Source of the DNA: Pseudalkalibacillus salsuginis
GTDB taxonomy: Bacteria; Bacillota; Bacilli; Bacillales; Fictibacillaceae
Assembly (NCBI RefSeq): GCF_021646685.1
Contig: NZ_JAKJHW010000007.1
Span: 124,001-188,000, forward strand
Direction of reading: 5' to 3'
DNA: 64,000 nt
The translations under genes and the position numbers were made by a program. Shown here piece by piece: positions 43,657 to 52,010 of this stretch (within the stretch, counting starts at the first letter, position 1; each line of letters opens with the position of its first letter). The notes under the pieces were generated by a model. It was not told the DNA's origin, searched no databases, and worked only from the letters and a program-made list of their open reading frames with translations.

Positions 43657-45168
43657 TTAACTTGCAGACACCGTTCTCTCTTTAGACATTGCTGCTTCTA
43701 AGATTGCTTCTTGCGTTGCTTCCTCTTTGGCTATTACTCGAGTGATCCTCCCTTCACACATCACTGCGATCCGATCGCTAAGACCGATCACTTCCGGCAT
43801 TTCTGAAGAAATCAAAATGACGCCATATCCCTGGTTCGCCAAGTCAACGATGATTTCGTAAATGGCTGATTTTGCACCGATATCTACGCCTTTCGTTGGT
43901 TCATCAAAGATCAGTACCTCTAAATCTGTTGTGAGCAGCTTGGCTACTGACACTTTTTGCTGATTTCCCCCTGAAAGGGATTTCGCTGGGTTAAAGATGC
44001 TCCCTGTCTTTACATTGACCTTTTCGGCCAGCTTCTTTGCTATGCTTCTTTCTTTCCTCTCATTCAACCAGCCTTTGGTCGAAATCTCCTCCAAACAGGA
44101 GAGGGTTATGTTTCTGCCTATCTCCCAATCTAATATTAAGCTTTGCTCCTGGCGATCTTCAGGAAGATAGCCTATACCAAGCTGGATGGCGTCGCTAGGG
44201 TTTTTGATTTCCACACGCTTGCCATGAAAATATACTTCACCTGAGTCGTAGGGCTCGATTCCAAACAGGGCTTGGGACAGTTCACTTCGTCCAGCTCCGA
44301 CTAGTCCTGTAATCCCAAGAATTTCTCCTTTGTGGAGCGTGAAAGAAATATCAGCAAACCTGCCCATCTGTCCTAAGTTTTTCACCTTTAAGAGCTCTTC
44401 TTGGACATTGGCCTCTTTTTTCGGGAATAATTGGTTGATCTCTCTTCCTACCATTGCAACGATTAATTTTTCATTAGATATCCCATCAACATTCCAGGTA
44501 CCTATGTATTCTGAATCCCTAAAGACTGTAACCCTGTCAGCAAGGCGGTACATGTCTTCAAAACGGTGGGAGATAAATATGATGGAGACCCCGTCATCCC
44601 GAAGTCCTTCTGTAATTCTGTATAATTCCTTGCTTTCTCTGTGTGTCAGGGCAGCAGTAGGCTCATCCATAATGATGATATTTGCGTCCGTCGATAACGC
44701 TTTTGCAATCTCGACGATTTGTTGCTGGGCTACACTCAGGCTTCCCATTGTCGTTTTCGGATCCAAGTTTGAACCTAGGCTCTCCAAAAGTTTTTTTGCA
44801 TCCTGATGCATTTCCTTCCAACGGATTTTTCGGGTTTTTTTGTTTATTTTTTCATGCCCCATATAAATATTTTCAGTGATGCTTAGATGAGGATAATTGG
44901 TGACATGTTGATATATGGCGGCAATCCCCAACTTTTGGGCTTCCTTCGTGTTGGAAATATCCACTTTTTCCCCATTTAAAAAGATCTCTCCGTCATCTGG
45001 AGTATGGACACCTGTGATCACTTTGATGAACGTCGACTTACCTGCACCATTTTCCCCCATGAGGGCATGTATTTCCCCTCGCTTCAATTCAAACTGGACA
45101 CTATCCAATGCTTTGACGCCAGGGAACTCCTTGGTAATATCCCTAAGTTCCAAAACCATTTCGTTCAT
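43657..45168 (-). CDS. rhaT: Rhamnose ABC transporter ATPase (duplicated domains)
   Basis: A 503-residue sugar-importer ATPase with two ABC domains. Domain 1 has Walker A GENGAGKSTFIKVITG, signature LSVAQQQIVEIAKAL and Walker B IIIMDEPTAALTHRE. Domain 2 has a degenerate P-loop ITGLVGAGRSELSQ, signature LSGGNQQKVSVAKLL and Walker B VLIFDEPTKGVD. This one-active, one-degenerate layout is the rule for CUT2 (ribose/rhamnose) transporters. ATG follows GGAGG. It lies between rhaM and rhaP. Confidence 0.93.
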   Translation of the reverse strand: MNEMVLELRDITKEFPGVKALDSVQFELKRGEIHALMGENGAGKSTFIKVITGVHTPDDGEIFLNGEKVDISNTKEAQKLGIAAIYQHVTNYPHLSITENIYMGHEKINKKTRKIRWKEMHQDAKKLLESLGSNLDPKTTMGSLSVAQQQIVEIAKALSTDANIIIMDEPTAALTHRESKELYRITEGLRDDGVSIIFISHRFEDMYRLADRVTVFRDSEYIGTWNVDGISNEKLIVAMVGREINQLFPKKEANVQEELLKVKNLGQMGRFADISFTLHKGEILGITGLVGAGRSELSQALFGIEPYDSGEVYFHGKRVEIKNPSDAIQLGIGYLPEDRQEQSLILDWEIGRNITLSCLEEISTKGWLNERKERSIAKKLAEKVNVKTGSIFNPAKSLSGGNQQKVSVAKLLTTDLEVLIFDEPTKGVDIGAKSAIYEIIVDLANQGYGVILISSEMPEVIGLSDRIAVMCEGRITRVIAKEEATQEAILEAAMSKERTVSAS

Positions 45169-45200
45169 ACCTTGTACCTCCTATCTAACTGAATGGGGTT

Positions 45201-45515
45201 TTATTTAAGAAAGAACACTTCGTCTTTGATCACATGCATTTTCGGGTTTCCAGTCTCATCCATAACTAGAATATCACTCATGAATTCCTGCCATTTGATG
45301 TTGGCTGGATGATTCTCCAAGCTTCCCATCGCTTCATCAAAATCATCTACTTCCATAAAGGCATATAGGTGGTTTCCATCCATGAAAATACTGTAATTGC
45401 TTACACCGGTTTCTTTAAGCGCTTTCAATAATTCTGGATATACATTTTCATGCCTTCTTTTATACTCCTCTTCTTCACCTTTTTTACATTGCATCAAAAA
45501 TGCGTATCGCCCCAT
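45201..45515 (-). CDS. rhaM: L-rhamnose mutarotase
   Basis: A 104-residue dimeric alpha/beta-barrel protein that interconverts alpha and beta anomers of L-rhamnose. Family sequences are MGRYAFLMQCKKGEEEEYKR, RHENVYPELLKALKETGVSN, YSIFMDGNHLYAFMEVDDFD and WQEFMSDIL, with the His and Trp of the active site. ATG 45515 is chosen because AAGGGGGA is seven bases upstream; a TTG two codons earlier is too close to it. It is the first gene of the rhamnose locus. Confidence 0.93.
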   Translation of the reverse strand: MGRYAFLMQCKKGEEEEYKRRHENVYPELLKALKETGVSNYSIFMDGNHLYAFMEVDDFDEAMGSLENHPANIKWQEFMSDILVMDETGNPKMHVIKDEVFFLK

Positions 45516-45591
45516 TTGCAATCCCCCTTGAATATGTAAGCCTTTTCATTTTTGATAAAAATTTTTTGAAGAAACAAATATGTTGTTTTAC

Positions 45592-45620
45592 TTTTGTTTA
45601 CCTTTTTATATTTTTGTTTT
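45592..45620 (-). promoter_or_regulatory. Candidate RhaR direct-repeat operator upstream of rhaM
   Basis: TTTTGTTT occurs at 45592-45599 and again at 45612-45619, a 20-bp period (two helical turns), with related TTGTTTTAC just beside them. DeoR regulators, including B. subtilis RhaR, use direct repeats ahead of their operons. No CG dinucleotide is present in 45530-45650, so there is no cre box here. Confidence 0.4.
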
Positions 45621-45769
45621 ATTTTGATTTATAATATCATACCCTGAAAAATTTGGGAAGTTTTTTTAGGAATATTCTAAAAACTCTGAGGACAAAGGAG
45701 AATTCATGTGAAAAATTCTAAACTGTTTCCGTTTAATGGGATATGTTTTGTCATTGAAATTGGCTTTAT

Positions 45770-45953
45770 AAAGAAAAGCGTAAACGCCCTGATCAGTCAC
45801 GAAGGTCACTGGAAGTCCGACGAGGAGCTCGAACCAAACAAAGTTCGGTTCTGCGCGGGTAAACACTTCGACCTAAATCAATGTGTCGCCGCCGCAGGAG
45901 GAATGAAGTGATCCAAGTGGTTAGGCGGTGGAGCTAGACATCACTTCATCGAA
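45770..45953 (+). repeat. Dispersed repeat A, copy 5
   Basis: Full-length copy: AAAGAAAAGCGTAAACGCCC, GGAAGTCCGACGAGGAGCTC (one base shorter than the other copies), CACTTCGACCTAAATCAATG and a GGAGCTAGACAT end. It is closest to copy 1 outside the tandem array. Confidence 0.85.
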
Positions 45954-45983
45954 ACAAAATTTTTTATCCTTTTTTATCCTTTA

Positions 45984-46014
45984 AAAAAGCTCGTCGAATT
46001 GACGAGTTTTTTTG
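45984..46014. terminator. Bidirectional terminator beside repeat A copy 5
   Basis: GCTCGTC (45990-45996) and GACGAGT (46002-46008) pair around GAATT; T-runs lie on both sides (TTTTTTT on plus, TTTTTT on minus). Apart from it, 46015-46270 is AT-rich DNA upstream of the DUF1259 gene with no recognisable element. Confidence 0.75.
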
Positions 46015-46270
46015 CTCGATCTTTATTGGAGGTATTTGTAACTGCTAGACTAAATTTAACAGTTTCCGCTTGATAGAATTGACAACAACGGTATCAAAAT
46101 ATTGAATAGCTAGACTCCCCTGGGCCATTTATAGTTAATAACACAATTTTTTCTTCCACTATTAATTTTTTAATAGATTTATACATTTGTCCATTTCAAA
46201 TACTAGGATATCTCATATATATGATACTAAGGGTTTTACAATTTACTGTTTTTAGAAGGGAGGCTATATT

Positions 46271-46741
46271 ATGAATCGAGAAGAACTTGAAAGACTATGT
46301 CAGGAATTTGCTAGGATTCTCGGAGGAGAAGGAAGTTTAGATGAAAATGGTGTTTGTCTGGTACAAAAATTCCGTAACCTTCAATTTACAATTCTTGGGC
46401 GCTCCACTCAATCCCCACTAGTCATTCCTCAATTCTTTACTTTTGAAAATATTGATAGTAGAGGCAATGCATTAAACTTAGGAGAAACTGTTCTTTTACA
46501 GGAAGAAGTTAACCCCCTCTTAACAGAACTTCGGGAAAGAGATCTTATCGTTACAGCAGTTCATAACCACTGGTTGTTTGAAGAACCTAGAGCAATGTAT
46601 ATGCATTTCGAATCAGTCGAACCACCACTACAATTTGCAAGAAAAGTTAGAGAAGCATTTAGAGTTTTAAACAACAACAGCTGTAAGAGAACACACAAAC
46701 GTAATAAACGTAATAATATTTATAATGATTTGTTCTTTTAA
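46271..46741 (+). CDS. DUF1259 (LppY/LpqO-like) domain protein
   Basis: A 156-residue protein covering one DUF1259 domain: ARILGGEGSLDENGVCLVQK near the N-terminus and the family core LIVTAVHNHWLFEEPRAMYM, HFESVEPPLQFARKVREA. Many family members are secreted and have two such domains; this one has a single domain and no signal peptide. The C-terminus is very basic (CKRTHKRNKRNN). The function is unknown. It starts behind AAGGGAGG and is monocistronic. Confidence 0.85.
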   Translation: MNREELERLCQEFARILGGEGSLDENGVCLVQKFRNLQFTILGRSTQSPLVIPQFFTFENIDSRGNALNLGETVLLQEEVNPLLTELRERDLIVTAVHNHWLFEEPRAMYMHFESVEPPLQFARKVREAFRVLNNNSCKRTHKRNKRNNIYNDLFF

Positions 46742-46766
46742 ACCTTTCGTATATATTATTGCTATT

Positions 46767-46820
46767 AAAAAAATGAATGACGTACTCAATGATCATATCA
46801 GGATGTCATTCATTTTTATT
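46767..46820. terminator. Terminator of the DUF1259 gene
   Basis: AAAAATGAATGAC (46769-46781) pairs perfectly with GTCATTCATTTTT (46805-46817), giving T-runs in both directions. The remaining DNA to 47043 is AT-rich without a gene. Confidence 0.8.
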
Positions 46821-47043
46821 ATTTCGGAGCTCAATATCTATAAAAGCATATGCACCACCAATAGAATGATATGAAGTATTATTGCATGTTTAAGTTTCTT
46901 TTCTTTCAAAACCAATTTCGCAGTAAAAGCGTTGAGCTTCTCCCCCGTGTTTTGACCACGATTCCAGTTATCTAATGAATTTATCGTGTTATTTGAACTG
47001 TCATTTGGTTAAATAAATATTTGGTAAACCTTGATATTATAGG

Positions 47044-47075
47044 GAAATGCCCTGTGTCAATTCACAGGACATTTC
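47044..47075 (-). terminator. Stem-loop after the helical repeat gene
   Basis: GAAATGCCCTGTG (47044-47056) and CACAGGACATTTC (47063-47075) form a 13-bp stem with one mismatch. The following minus-strand T-run is weak (CCCTATAAT). It lies 36 bp beyond the stop at 47111. Confidence 0.6.
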
Positions 47076-47110
47076 TACTGTCATTATAAGTTATGCACCC
47101 CAAGTAGGTG

Positions 47111-48505
47111 TCAAGCTAGCTTTTGCAGGTTGATGCATTGCTGTCTGTAAGCCTCTGATTCCTGTGTTTTTCCCATCTCTCCATACACTTTTGCAAGCCA
47201 TCGTAACGGTTTTGGATCAGTTGGATTCAGTTCTGTCTGCCAGCTGAAGCATTCCACCGCTTGATTCAACTGCCTGAATTCATAATATAACTCTCCAAGG
47301 GTTTGCATTTGGTCCGGATCATTACTAAGCTCTTGCATCGTATCGATCTTTCTGATGATTTGAAGATTTTTATAATTTTCATTGAAAGGTCTAAGCCATT
47401 CTTGGATAGAAGATAGTTCCTCGGTTTTCAGCAATGAAATGACGTATTTGGTCAGAAGATTATCCGCTTTTTCAGGATACATGTTCATGACTGGCCCCAA
47501 CACAGTGTGAAGCATTTCTGGTTCTATTAAGTCTTCTTCGGGATCTACCTGCTCAAGCAGGTCTCCAAAGATTTCGACTTGATTACTGTTAAGCTCGAAG
47601 TCATGGTTTTTCATCATATGGGAAACAGCTTCAATTTTATGGTGCTTGATATAGTGTTGGAACAGATTTTGTTGTAACGGACGGAATTCAGGTAATTTAG
47701 AGGATAGCGCTTCTAGAAAGGACATTGTTTCATACTCATCAAAATGTGCTTCAAGCAGTTTGATAAGAGGGTAATAGTAGTCGGTTGAAGGTGATGAAGT
47801 CAGTTTACAACTGAATAAAGCAATCAAATCGATCCACCGGGACTCTTTTTCTAATCGTTCTGTGAGCTGCTGAAAACAGGAGTCCTTCTTTTTCCTGTAA
47901 TAAAGTGCTTTTTCAGCAAAAATGAAATCCTCTGCAAGGATTTTCTCTGCGTTTTTGTTATATAAATCAGCATACTTTTGGACCTTGATATCATTGGCAA
48001 AGTATTCAACCAGGCTATGATTAGGTGCAAAATCCATTAAAATACGGATGATTTTATAGCCTAAGAACGTTTGGCCTTTTCGATTATAATGGTAAAAAAC
48101 GGCTTTGATTTCATTGAACAATTGCTTTTTTGGAATAAACGATTCGAAGAATGTCAAAATAAATGCCTTTTCTTGTGGTGTATAATGCTTCTCGAGCTTA
48201 TCCAATAGTGGATTGAAGCTGAGTATTTGGCAAGGGTGATTGGAGGAAAGCAATTCTTTGATAAACGGATGGGGAGCGTTGAAAACCATACCTCTTTTAA
48301 AAGCCTTTTCAATAAATGATCGGCGTCTAAGCCTGGTTGCTTTTACAGCGGTAAGGAATTGATACTTATAAAAAAACAGATAATAAACAGCATTGTCTTC
48401 ACTATACGATTCAATAATTTCGCCCTGAAGATAAACTGCAACTCTTTCTGCTCGTAATCGAATCGGCTTCTGATGATCATACAGTAAAAATTGATCTTGA
48501 TCCAT
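47111..48505 (-). CDS. Helical (TPR-like) repeat protein, unknown function
   Basis: A 464-residue soluble protein. I do not recognise the whole. The C-terminal 60 residues contain a recognisable TPR pair (LGELYYEFRQLNQAVECFSW, DPKPLRWLAKVYGEMGKTQE), and the middle is all-helical with no catalytic motif. The N-terminus (LYDHQKPIRLRAERVAVYLQ) reads like beta strands. There is no signal peptide or membrane helix. The start follows GGGGG. It is monocistronic. A scaffold or regulatory partner is the only reasonable guess. Confidence 0.75.
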   Translation of the reverse strand: MDQDQFLLYDHQKPIRLRAERVAVYLQGEIIESYSEDNAVYYLFFYKYQFLTAVKATRLRRRSFIEKAFKRGMVFNAPHPFIKELLSSNHPCQILSFNPLLDKLEKHYTPQEKAFILTFFESFIPKKQLFNEIKAVFYHYNRKGQTFLGYKIIRILMDFAPNHSLVEYFANDIKVQKYADLYNKNAEKILAEDFIFAEKALYYRKKKDSCFQQLTERLEKESRWIDLIALFSCKLTSSPSTDYYYPLIKLLEAHFDEYETMSFLEALSSKLPEFRPLQQNLFQHYIKHHKIEAVSHMMKNHDFELNSNQVEIFGDLLEQVDPEEDLIEPEMLHTVLGPVMNMYPEKADNLLTKYVISLLKTEELSSIQEWLRPFNENYKNLQIIRKIDTMQELSNDPDQMQTLGELYYEFRQLNQAVECFSWQTELNPTDPKPLRWLAKVYGEMGKTQESEAYRQQCINLQKLA

Positions 48506-48706
48506 ATCGATTCCCCCTATTCGTATTTCTAATATAGCATAGTTTCATCGAAAACTCATTCCACGCTATCCACATTGAAATAAATGGAAAATAGCTGCCA
48601 TAAAGAAAAACTTAGGTTTTGCCAGGAGGAGTAGTCCCTCGAAAAATATATCTCCGTGTATTGCTTCAGAAGCGAACAGCTTTTGCTCTTATACGATCTT
48701 TAAGCA

Positions 48707-48759
48707 CAAAAAACCGCATAAATGGAGTAAAACACCGACGGTTTTACTCCACATTTGCG
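48707..48759 (-). terminator. Long stem-loop terminator after the aldo/keto reductase gene
   Basis: GGAGTAAAAC (48724-48733) and GTTTTACTCC (48741-48750) are a perfect inner stem, extended by CGCATAAATG/CATTTGCG pairs; TTTTTTG follows on the minus strand. It is the main content of the 309-bp gap 48506-48814, whose other part (48600-48660) shows only a GGTTTTGCC-like fragment. Confidence 0.75.
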
Positions 48760-48814
48760 ACATATATCGTCTGTACGATTACTATAGTCCGATTTCCTTT
48801 TTCGACATCATTTT

Positions 48815-49732
48815 TTAGGGAAGATCATTCCCAGCCGCACGATAAAGCTGGTACCATTCTTCTCTCATCAATTTCACTTCAGAAGCTTTTGCGATGTCAG
48901 CCATACGCTGAGGGTTCATCGTTCCGACAACTGGTTGGATTTTAGCAGGGTGGCGCAAGATCCAGGCAATGGCGATTGCTGAATCCGTCACACCATATTT
49001 ATCAGCCAGCTCCTGCAGTTTCGCGTTGACTTCCGGGAAGTCCTCATTCCCAACAAACGGTCCTTTGATCATGCCGTATTGGAACGGCGACCATGCCTGG
49101 ATTGTCATGTCGTTCAGACGACTGTACTCAAGTATACCTCCATCTCGCATAACTGATCCTTCATGCTGCATGTTCACATTGACCCCTGCATCAATCATTG
49201 GTGTATGCATAATACTGAACTGCATCTGGTTGATGATCAATTCCTGATCCAAGCTTCTTTTCAAAAGTTCAATCTGCATCGGGTTATGGTTACTGACTCC
49301 AAAATGACGGACTTTCCCGCTTTCCTTCAGCTCATTGAAAGCTTCCGCCACTTCTTCCGGTTCCATTAAAGCATCTGGACGATGCAGTAACAAAATATCG
49401 ATGTAATCGGTCTTCAAACGCTTCAAGCTTCCTTCAACTGAACTGACGATATGTTCTTTTGAAAAATCAAAATAACCTTTCCGGATCGCACATTTCGTTT
49501 GCAGGATCATCTTTTCACGGACATAAGGATTCATATCGATTGCATCCGCAAACACGGATTCCGATTCTCCACTACCGTAGATGTCCGCATGGTCGAATAG
49601 ATCGACACCATGTTCCATCGCGTTTTCAATGACATGTCTCGCACCATCTTTAGAAAGTGTACTCATTCTCATACAACCTAATGAAATTTCTCCAACTTCC
49701 AGGCCGCTGTTCCCTAACTTGATTCTTTTCAA
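48815..49732 (-). CDS. Aldo/keto reductase
   Basis: A 305-residue NADPH-dependent oxidoreductase with the TIM-barrel AKR fold. It has LGNSGLEVGEISLGCMRM, GVDLFDHADIYGSGESE (catalytic Asp and Tyr), MILQTKCAIRK (catalytic Lys), IDILLLHRPDALM (His) and the cofactor part GVSNHNP and QPVVGTMNPQRM. It resembles E. coli YdhF. The start is probably TTG 49732, five bases after AGAGGTGACC; a GTG nine bases upstream overlaps that SD. The physiological substrate is unknown. Confidence 0.92.
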   Translation of the reverse strand: MKRIKLGNSGLEVGEISLGCMRMSTLSKDGARHVIENAMEHGVDLFDHADIYGSGESESVFADAIDMNPYVREKMILQTKCAIRKGYFDFSKEHIVSSVEGSLKRLKTDYIDILLLHRPDALMEPEEVAEAFNELKESGKVRHFGVSNHNPMQIELLKRSLDQELIINQMQFSIMHTPMIDAGVNVNMQHEGSVMRDGGILEYSRLNDMTIQAWSPFQYGMIKGPFVGNEDFPEVNAKLQELADKYGVTDSAIAIAWILRHPAKIQPVVGTMNPQRMADIAKASEVKLMREEWYQLYRAAGNDLP

Positions 49733-49903
49733 AAAGGTCACCTCTTTAGAGTAGGAATGCTTCTATTCTACCATTCTATTTTGTGTACCCGCCATAACTC
49801 TGCTTTCGCAATGATTACAGATGTACACCCGTCCAAGAACATATATGATAAACTTATAATATCCAATACATAGAAAAGGTCATTTTAGAGAGGAGCGGAA
49901 TGG

Positions 49904-50647
49904 ATGTCTAAACCTGGCTTTGCTGTCGCTGATAAAGCGAATTATGGAGTAGAGGGGATTCGTGAGGTCAAGATGTTATGGGGGCTTGGTACCATCCTGT
50001 TGATCGCGACGATCTTCCTGTTTCGAATAGATGGGCTCGTCTGGACCATCTTATCCATAATCCTGCTCATCATCACCCTCATCAGTTACGGAGAAGCAGT
50101 TCTGATGACGTTGAGCAGCAAAAAAGGACAGGGCCGTGTTGTTAAAGATATACTTGAAAAGTTGAAACTTAAGAAAGAAGATCTTGTCTTAGATGTCGGC
50201 TGTGGCCGAGGCTTCTTGATGAATTCAATGGCCAAACAAGTATCCGGCGGGAAAGTCATCGGAATTGACAACTGGAGTGATAAGCGGCACCAAAACACCC
50301 TTGAAACAACATTACAAAACGCTGATACAGAAGGTGTAAAAGACAGGATTGAAGTCCAAACCGCGGATGCACGCAACTTGCCGTTTGAGGATGATACATT
50401 CGACGCTGTCGCTTCAAGCCTGACGATCCATACGTTACCTGATCAAGATGAAAGACAGAAAGCTCTGGCAGAAATTGTCCGTGTCTTAAAGCCGGGTGGC
50501 CGAGTGGCGGTACTGGATTTCATGTATGTCGAGGAATATCCAGCAATCCTGGAGAAAGTCGGTTTGAAAAATGTAGAGAAATCACAATTTTATTTCTCCA
50601 TGTTTCCTCCTGTCATCATCGTCTCCGGAATGAAAAAAGAAGATTAA
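49904..50647 (+). CDS. Membrane-anchored class I SAM-dependent methyltransferase
   Basis: A 247-residue protein with two N-terminal membrane helices (about residues 25-42 and 45-65) followed by a class I methyltransferase: LVLDVGCGRGFLMNSMAKQ (motif I), KVIGIDNWS, VQTADARNLPFEDDTFDAVA (motifs II and IV) and IVRVLKPGGRVAVLDF. The substrate may be a lipid or quinone because of the membrane anchor, but nothing nearby confirms that. The start follows GAGGAG. It shares a bidirectional terminator with the MFS gene. Confidence 0.88.
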   Translation: MSKPGFAVADKANYGVEGIREVKMLWGLGTILLIATIFLFRIDGLVWTILSIILLIITLISYGEAVLMTLSSKKGQGRVVKDILEKLKLKKEDLVLDVGCGRGFLMNSMAKQVSGGKVIGIDNWSDKRHQNTLETTLQNADTEGVKDRIEVQTADARNLPFEDDTFDAVASSLTIHTLPDQDERQKALAEIVRVLKPGGRVAVLDFMYVEEYPAILEKVGLKNVEKSQFYFSMFPPVIIVSGMKKED

Positions 50648-50678
50648 AAGCTCCATTGTCTATCATGGAGCTTTTTTT
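50646..50678. terminator. Bidirectional terminator between methyltransferase and MFS genes
   Basis: AAAAGCTCCAT (50646-50656) pairs with ATGGAGCTTTT (50665-50675) around an 8-base loop, with T-runs on both strands. The genes are convergent. Confidence 0.88.
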
Positions 50679-50684
50679 GTGTAT

Positions 50685-51845
50685 TCAACTTGAGACAATC
50701 GATTTTTCTTTTTGCCCTATCCCCTGCCACCCGATGATCGTAATGGCTAGCGCAACCACGATAAACGCGATGAAGTACGGTGAAATGAATGCGCGGATCG
50801 CACCCGCGGTAAGCGAGCTTGCGATGATTCCAAGCGAAAAAACCGCTGAGAGGATGCCGAATGCGGTTCCGTGTTTGCTTTTATCGATTTTTTCCGTAAT
50901 CAAGGTGGTGATGGCTGGAAACAGGATGCCCAAACCGATTCCGACGACAAACAATAGCTGGCTGAGGCTAAGTGGCGCAAACGGCACCACCATCTGATAA
51001 AAGCACGCCGCCAACACGAGCATGCCGAACATCGTCCGTATCAATGCTGAGATCCGGTTGATCCAGGTCATACAGACGATCACCAATGTCCCGACGCCAA
51101 TATAGCTGAACAACTTACCTGCATCACTCGTCGACATTCCTTTTTCCACCACTAAAAACGGCAGTTCATAGCCAATGGTCCCTTGCGCGTACATCAAGGC
51201 GAAAGCGACAAAATAGATCATCAACAAGTGTTTATCCAACCTCAATCCACCGCTGTCAGCCTGCTCTTTTTTATACACGGTGATCGGTTCGAACTCCCTG
51301 ATAGACATAACACCGATGACGGCTGTAATCAAAATGCATCCACCGATGATAAAATAAGTGCCTTGATAATCCACGAGTTCCACCAGGTACCCACCGATCG
51401 TCGGAGAAACGATATGTGCAATCGTCATCAGCAATCCGTTGAACGCCATGTTCTTCCCTTGCTGATGGCTGTTCTTAGCGTAACCTGACAATAGCGCAAA
51501 GCATGCCGGTGTCATAAACGCCAGGACAAGCCCATTGAATAAACGCAGGACCAACAACCCGTCAGGATTAGATGCAATCCCATGCCCCATCATCAATAAC
51601 CCAGATAAAAAAAGCGGTACCACAATGAACTTTTTCTTACCAAAAGCATCAATCAGCGGTCCAGCAATCAAGTTTCCACACATGTTTGCGAAGGACGATA
51701 CACTCATCATGATGCTGACAAAAAAGCTTGTCGCCCCAAGTGCCACCGCATAAGGCGTGAAGATCGGATACTGGATATGTAAACTTAAAGACACCAAAAA
51801 AAGCACCGTGAAAATCGCAGCCATGCCTTTTCTTCTCTCGTCCAT
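50685..51845 (-). CDS. MFS transporter, probable drug/metabolite exporter
   Basis: A 386-residue permease with twelve predicted helices. The MFS loop 2-3 motif appears as GNLIAGPLIDAFGKKKFIVV, and RLFNGLVLAFMTPACFALLS is the helix 4-5 region typical of proton-driven efflux pumps. The start at 51845 follows GGAGGCG; the frame is open 33 codons further but has no SD. It is monocistronic. The substrate is unknown. Confidence 0.87.
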   Translation of the reverse strand: MDERRKGMAAIFTVLFLVSLSLHIQYPIFTPYAVALGATSFFVSIMMSVSSFANMCGNLIAGPLIDAFGKKKFIVVPLFLSGLLMMGHGIASNPDGLLVLRLFNGLVLAFMTPACFALLSGYAKNSHQQGKNMAFNGLLMTIAHIVSPTIGGYLVELVDYQGTYFIIGGCILITAVIGVMSIREFEPITVYKKEQADSGGLRLDKHLLMIYFVAFALMYAQGTIGYELPFLVVEKGMSTSDAGKLFSYIGVGTLVIVCMTWINRISALIRTMFGMLVLAACFYQMVVPFAPLSLSQLLFVVGIGLGILFPAITTLITEKIDKSKHGTAFGILSAVFSLGIIASSLTAGAIRAFISPYFIAFIVVALAITIIGWQGIGQKEKSIVSS

Positions 51846-52010
51846 AAAATCGCCTCCAACATAAGTGTATGAACGAAATCGAAAAAGAGACATGCTCAAT
51901 AAATTTTGATAAGACCTAATTAATATTGCGGATTCATTACGCATTTAGTCATGTGGTGGAAAAACACAAGGCACTACATATTGGATGTTTCCAATGACAT
52001 AAAGTGGTTT

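Noticed and set aside
45708-45911. Frames reading GHWKSDEE...RFC.GK.FDLNQCV in repeat A copies (also near 5150-5260)
   Set aside because: The similarity is due to the DNA repeat. Copies 1, 3 and 5 differ by indels that break the frame, no SD is present, and substitutions ignore codon position.
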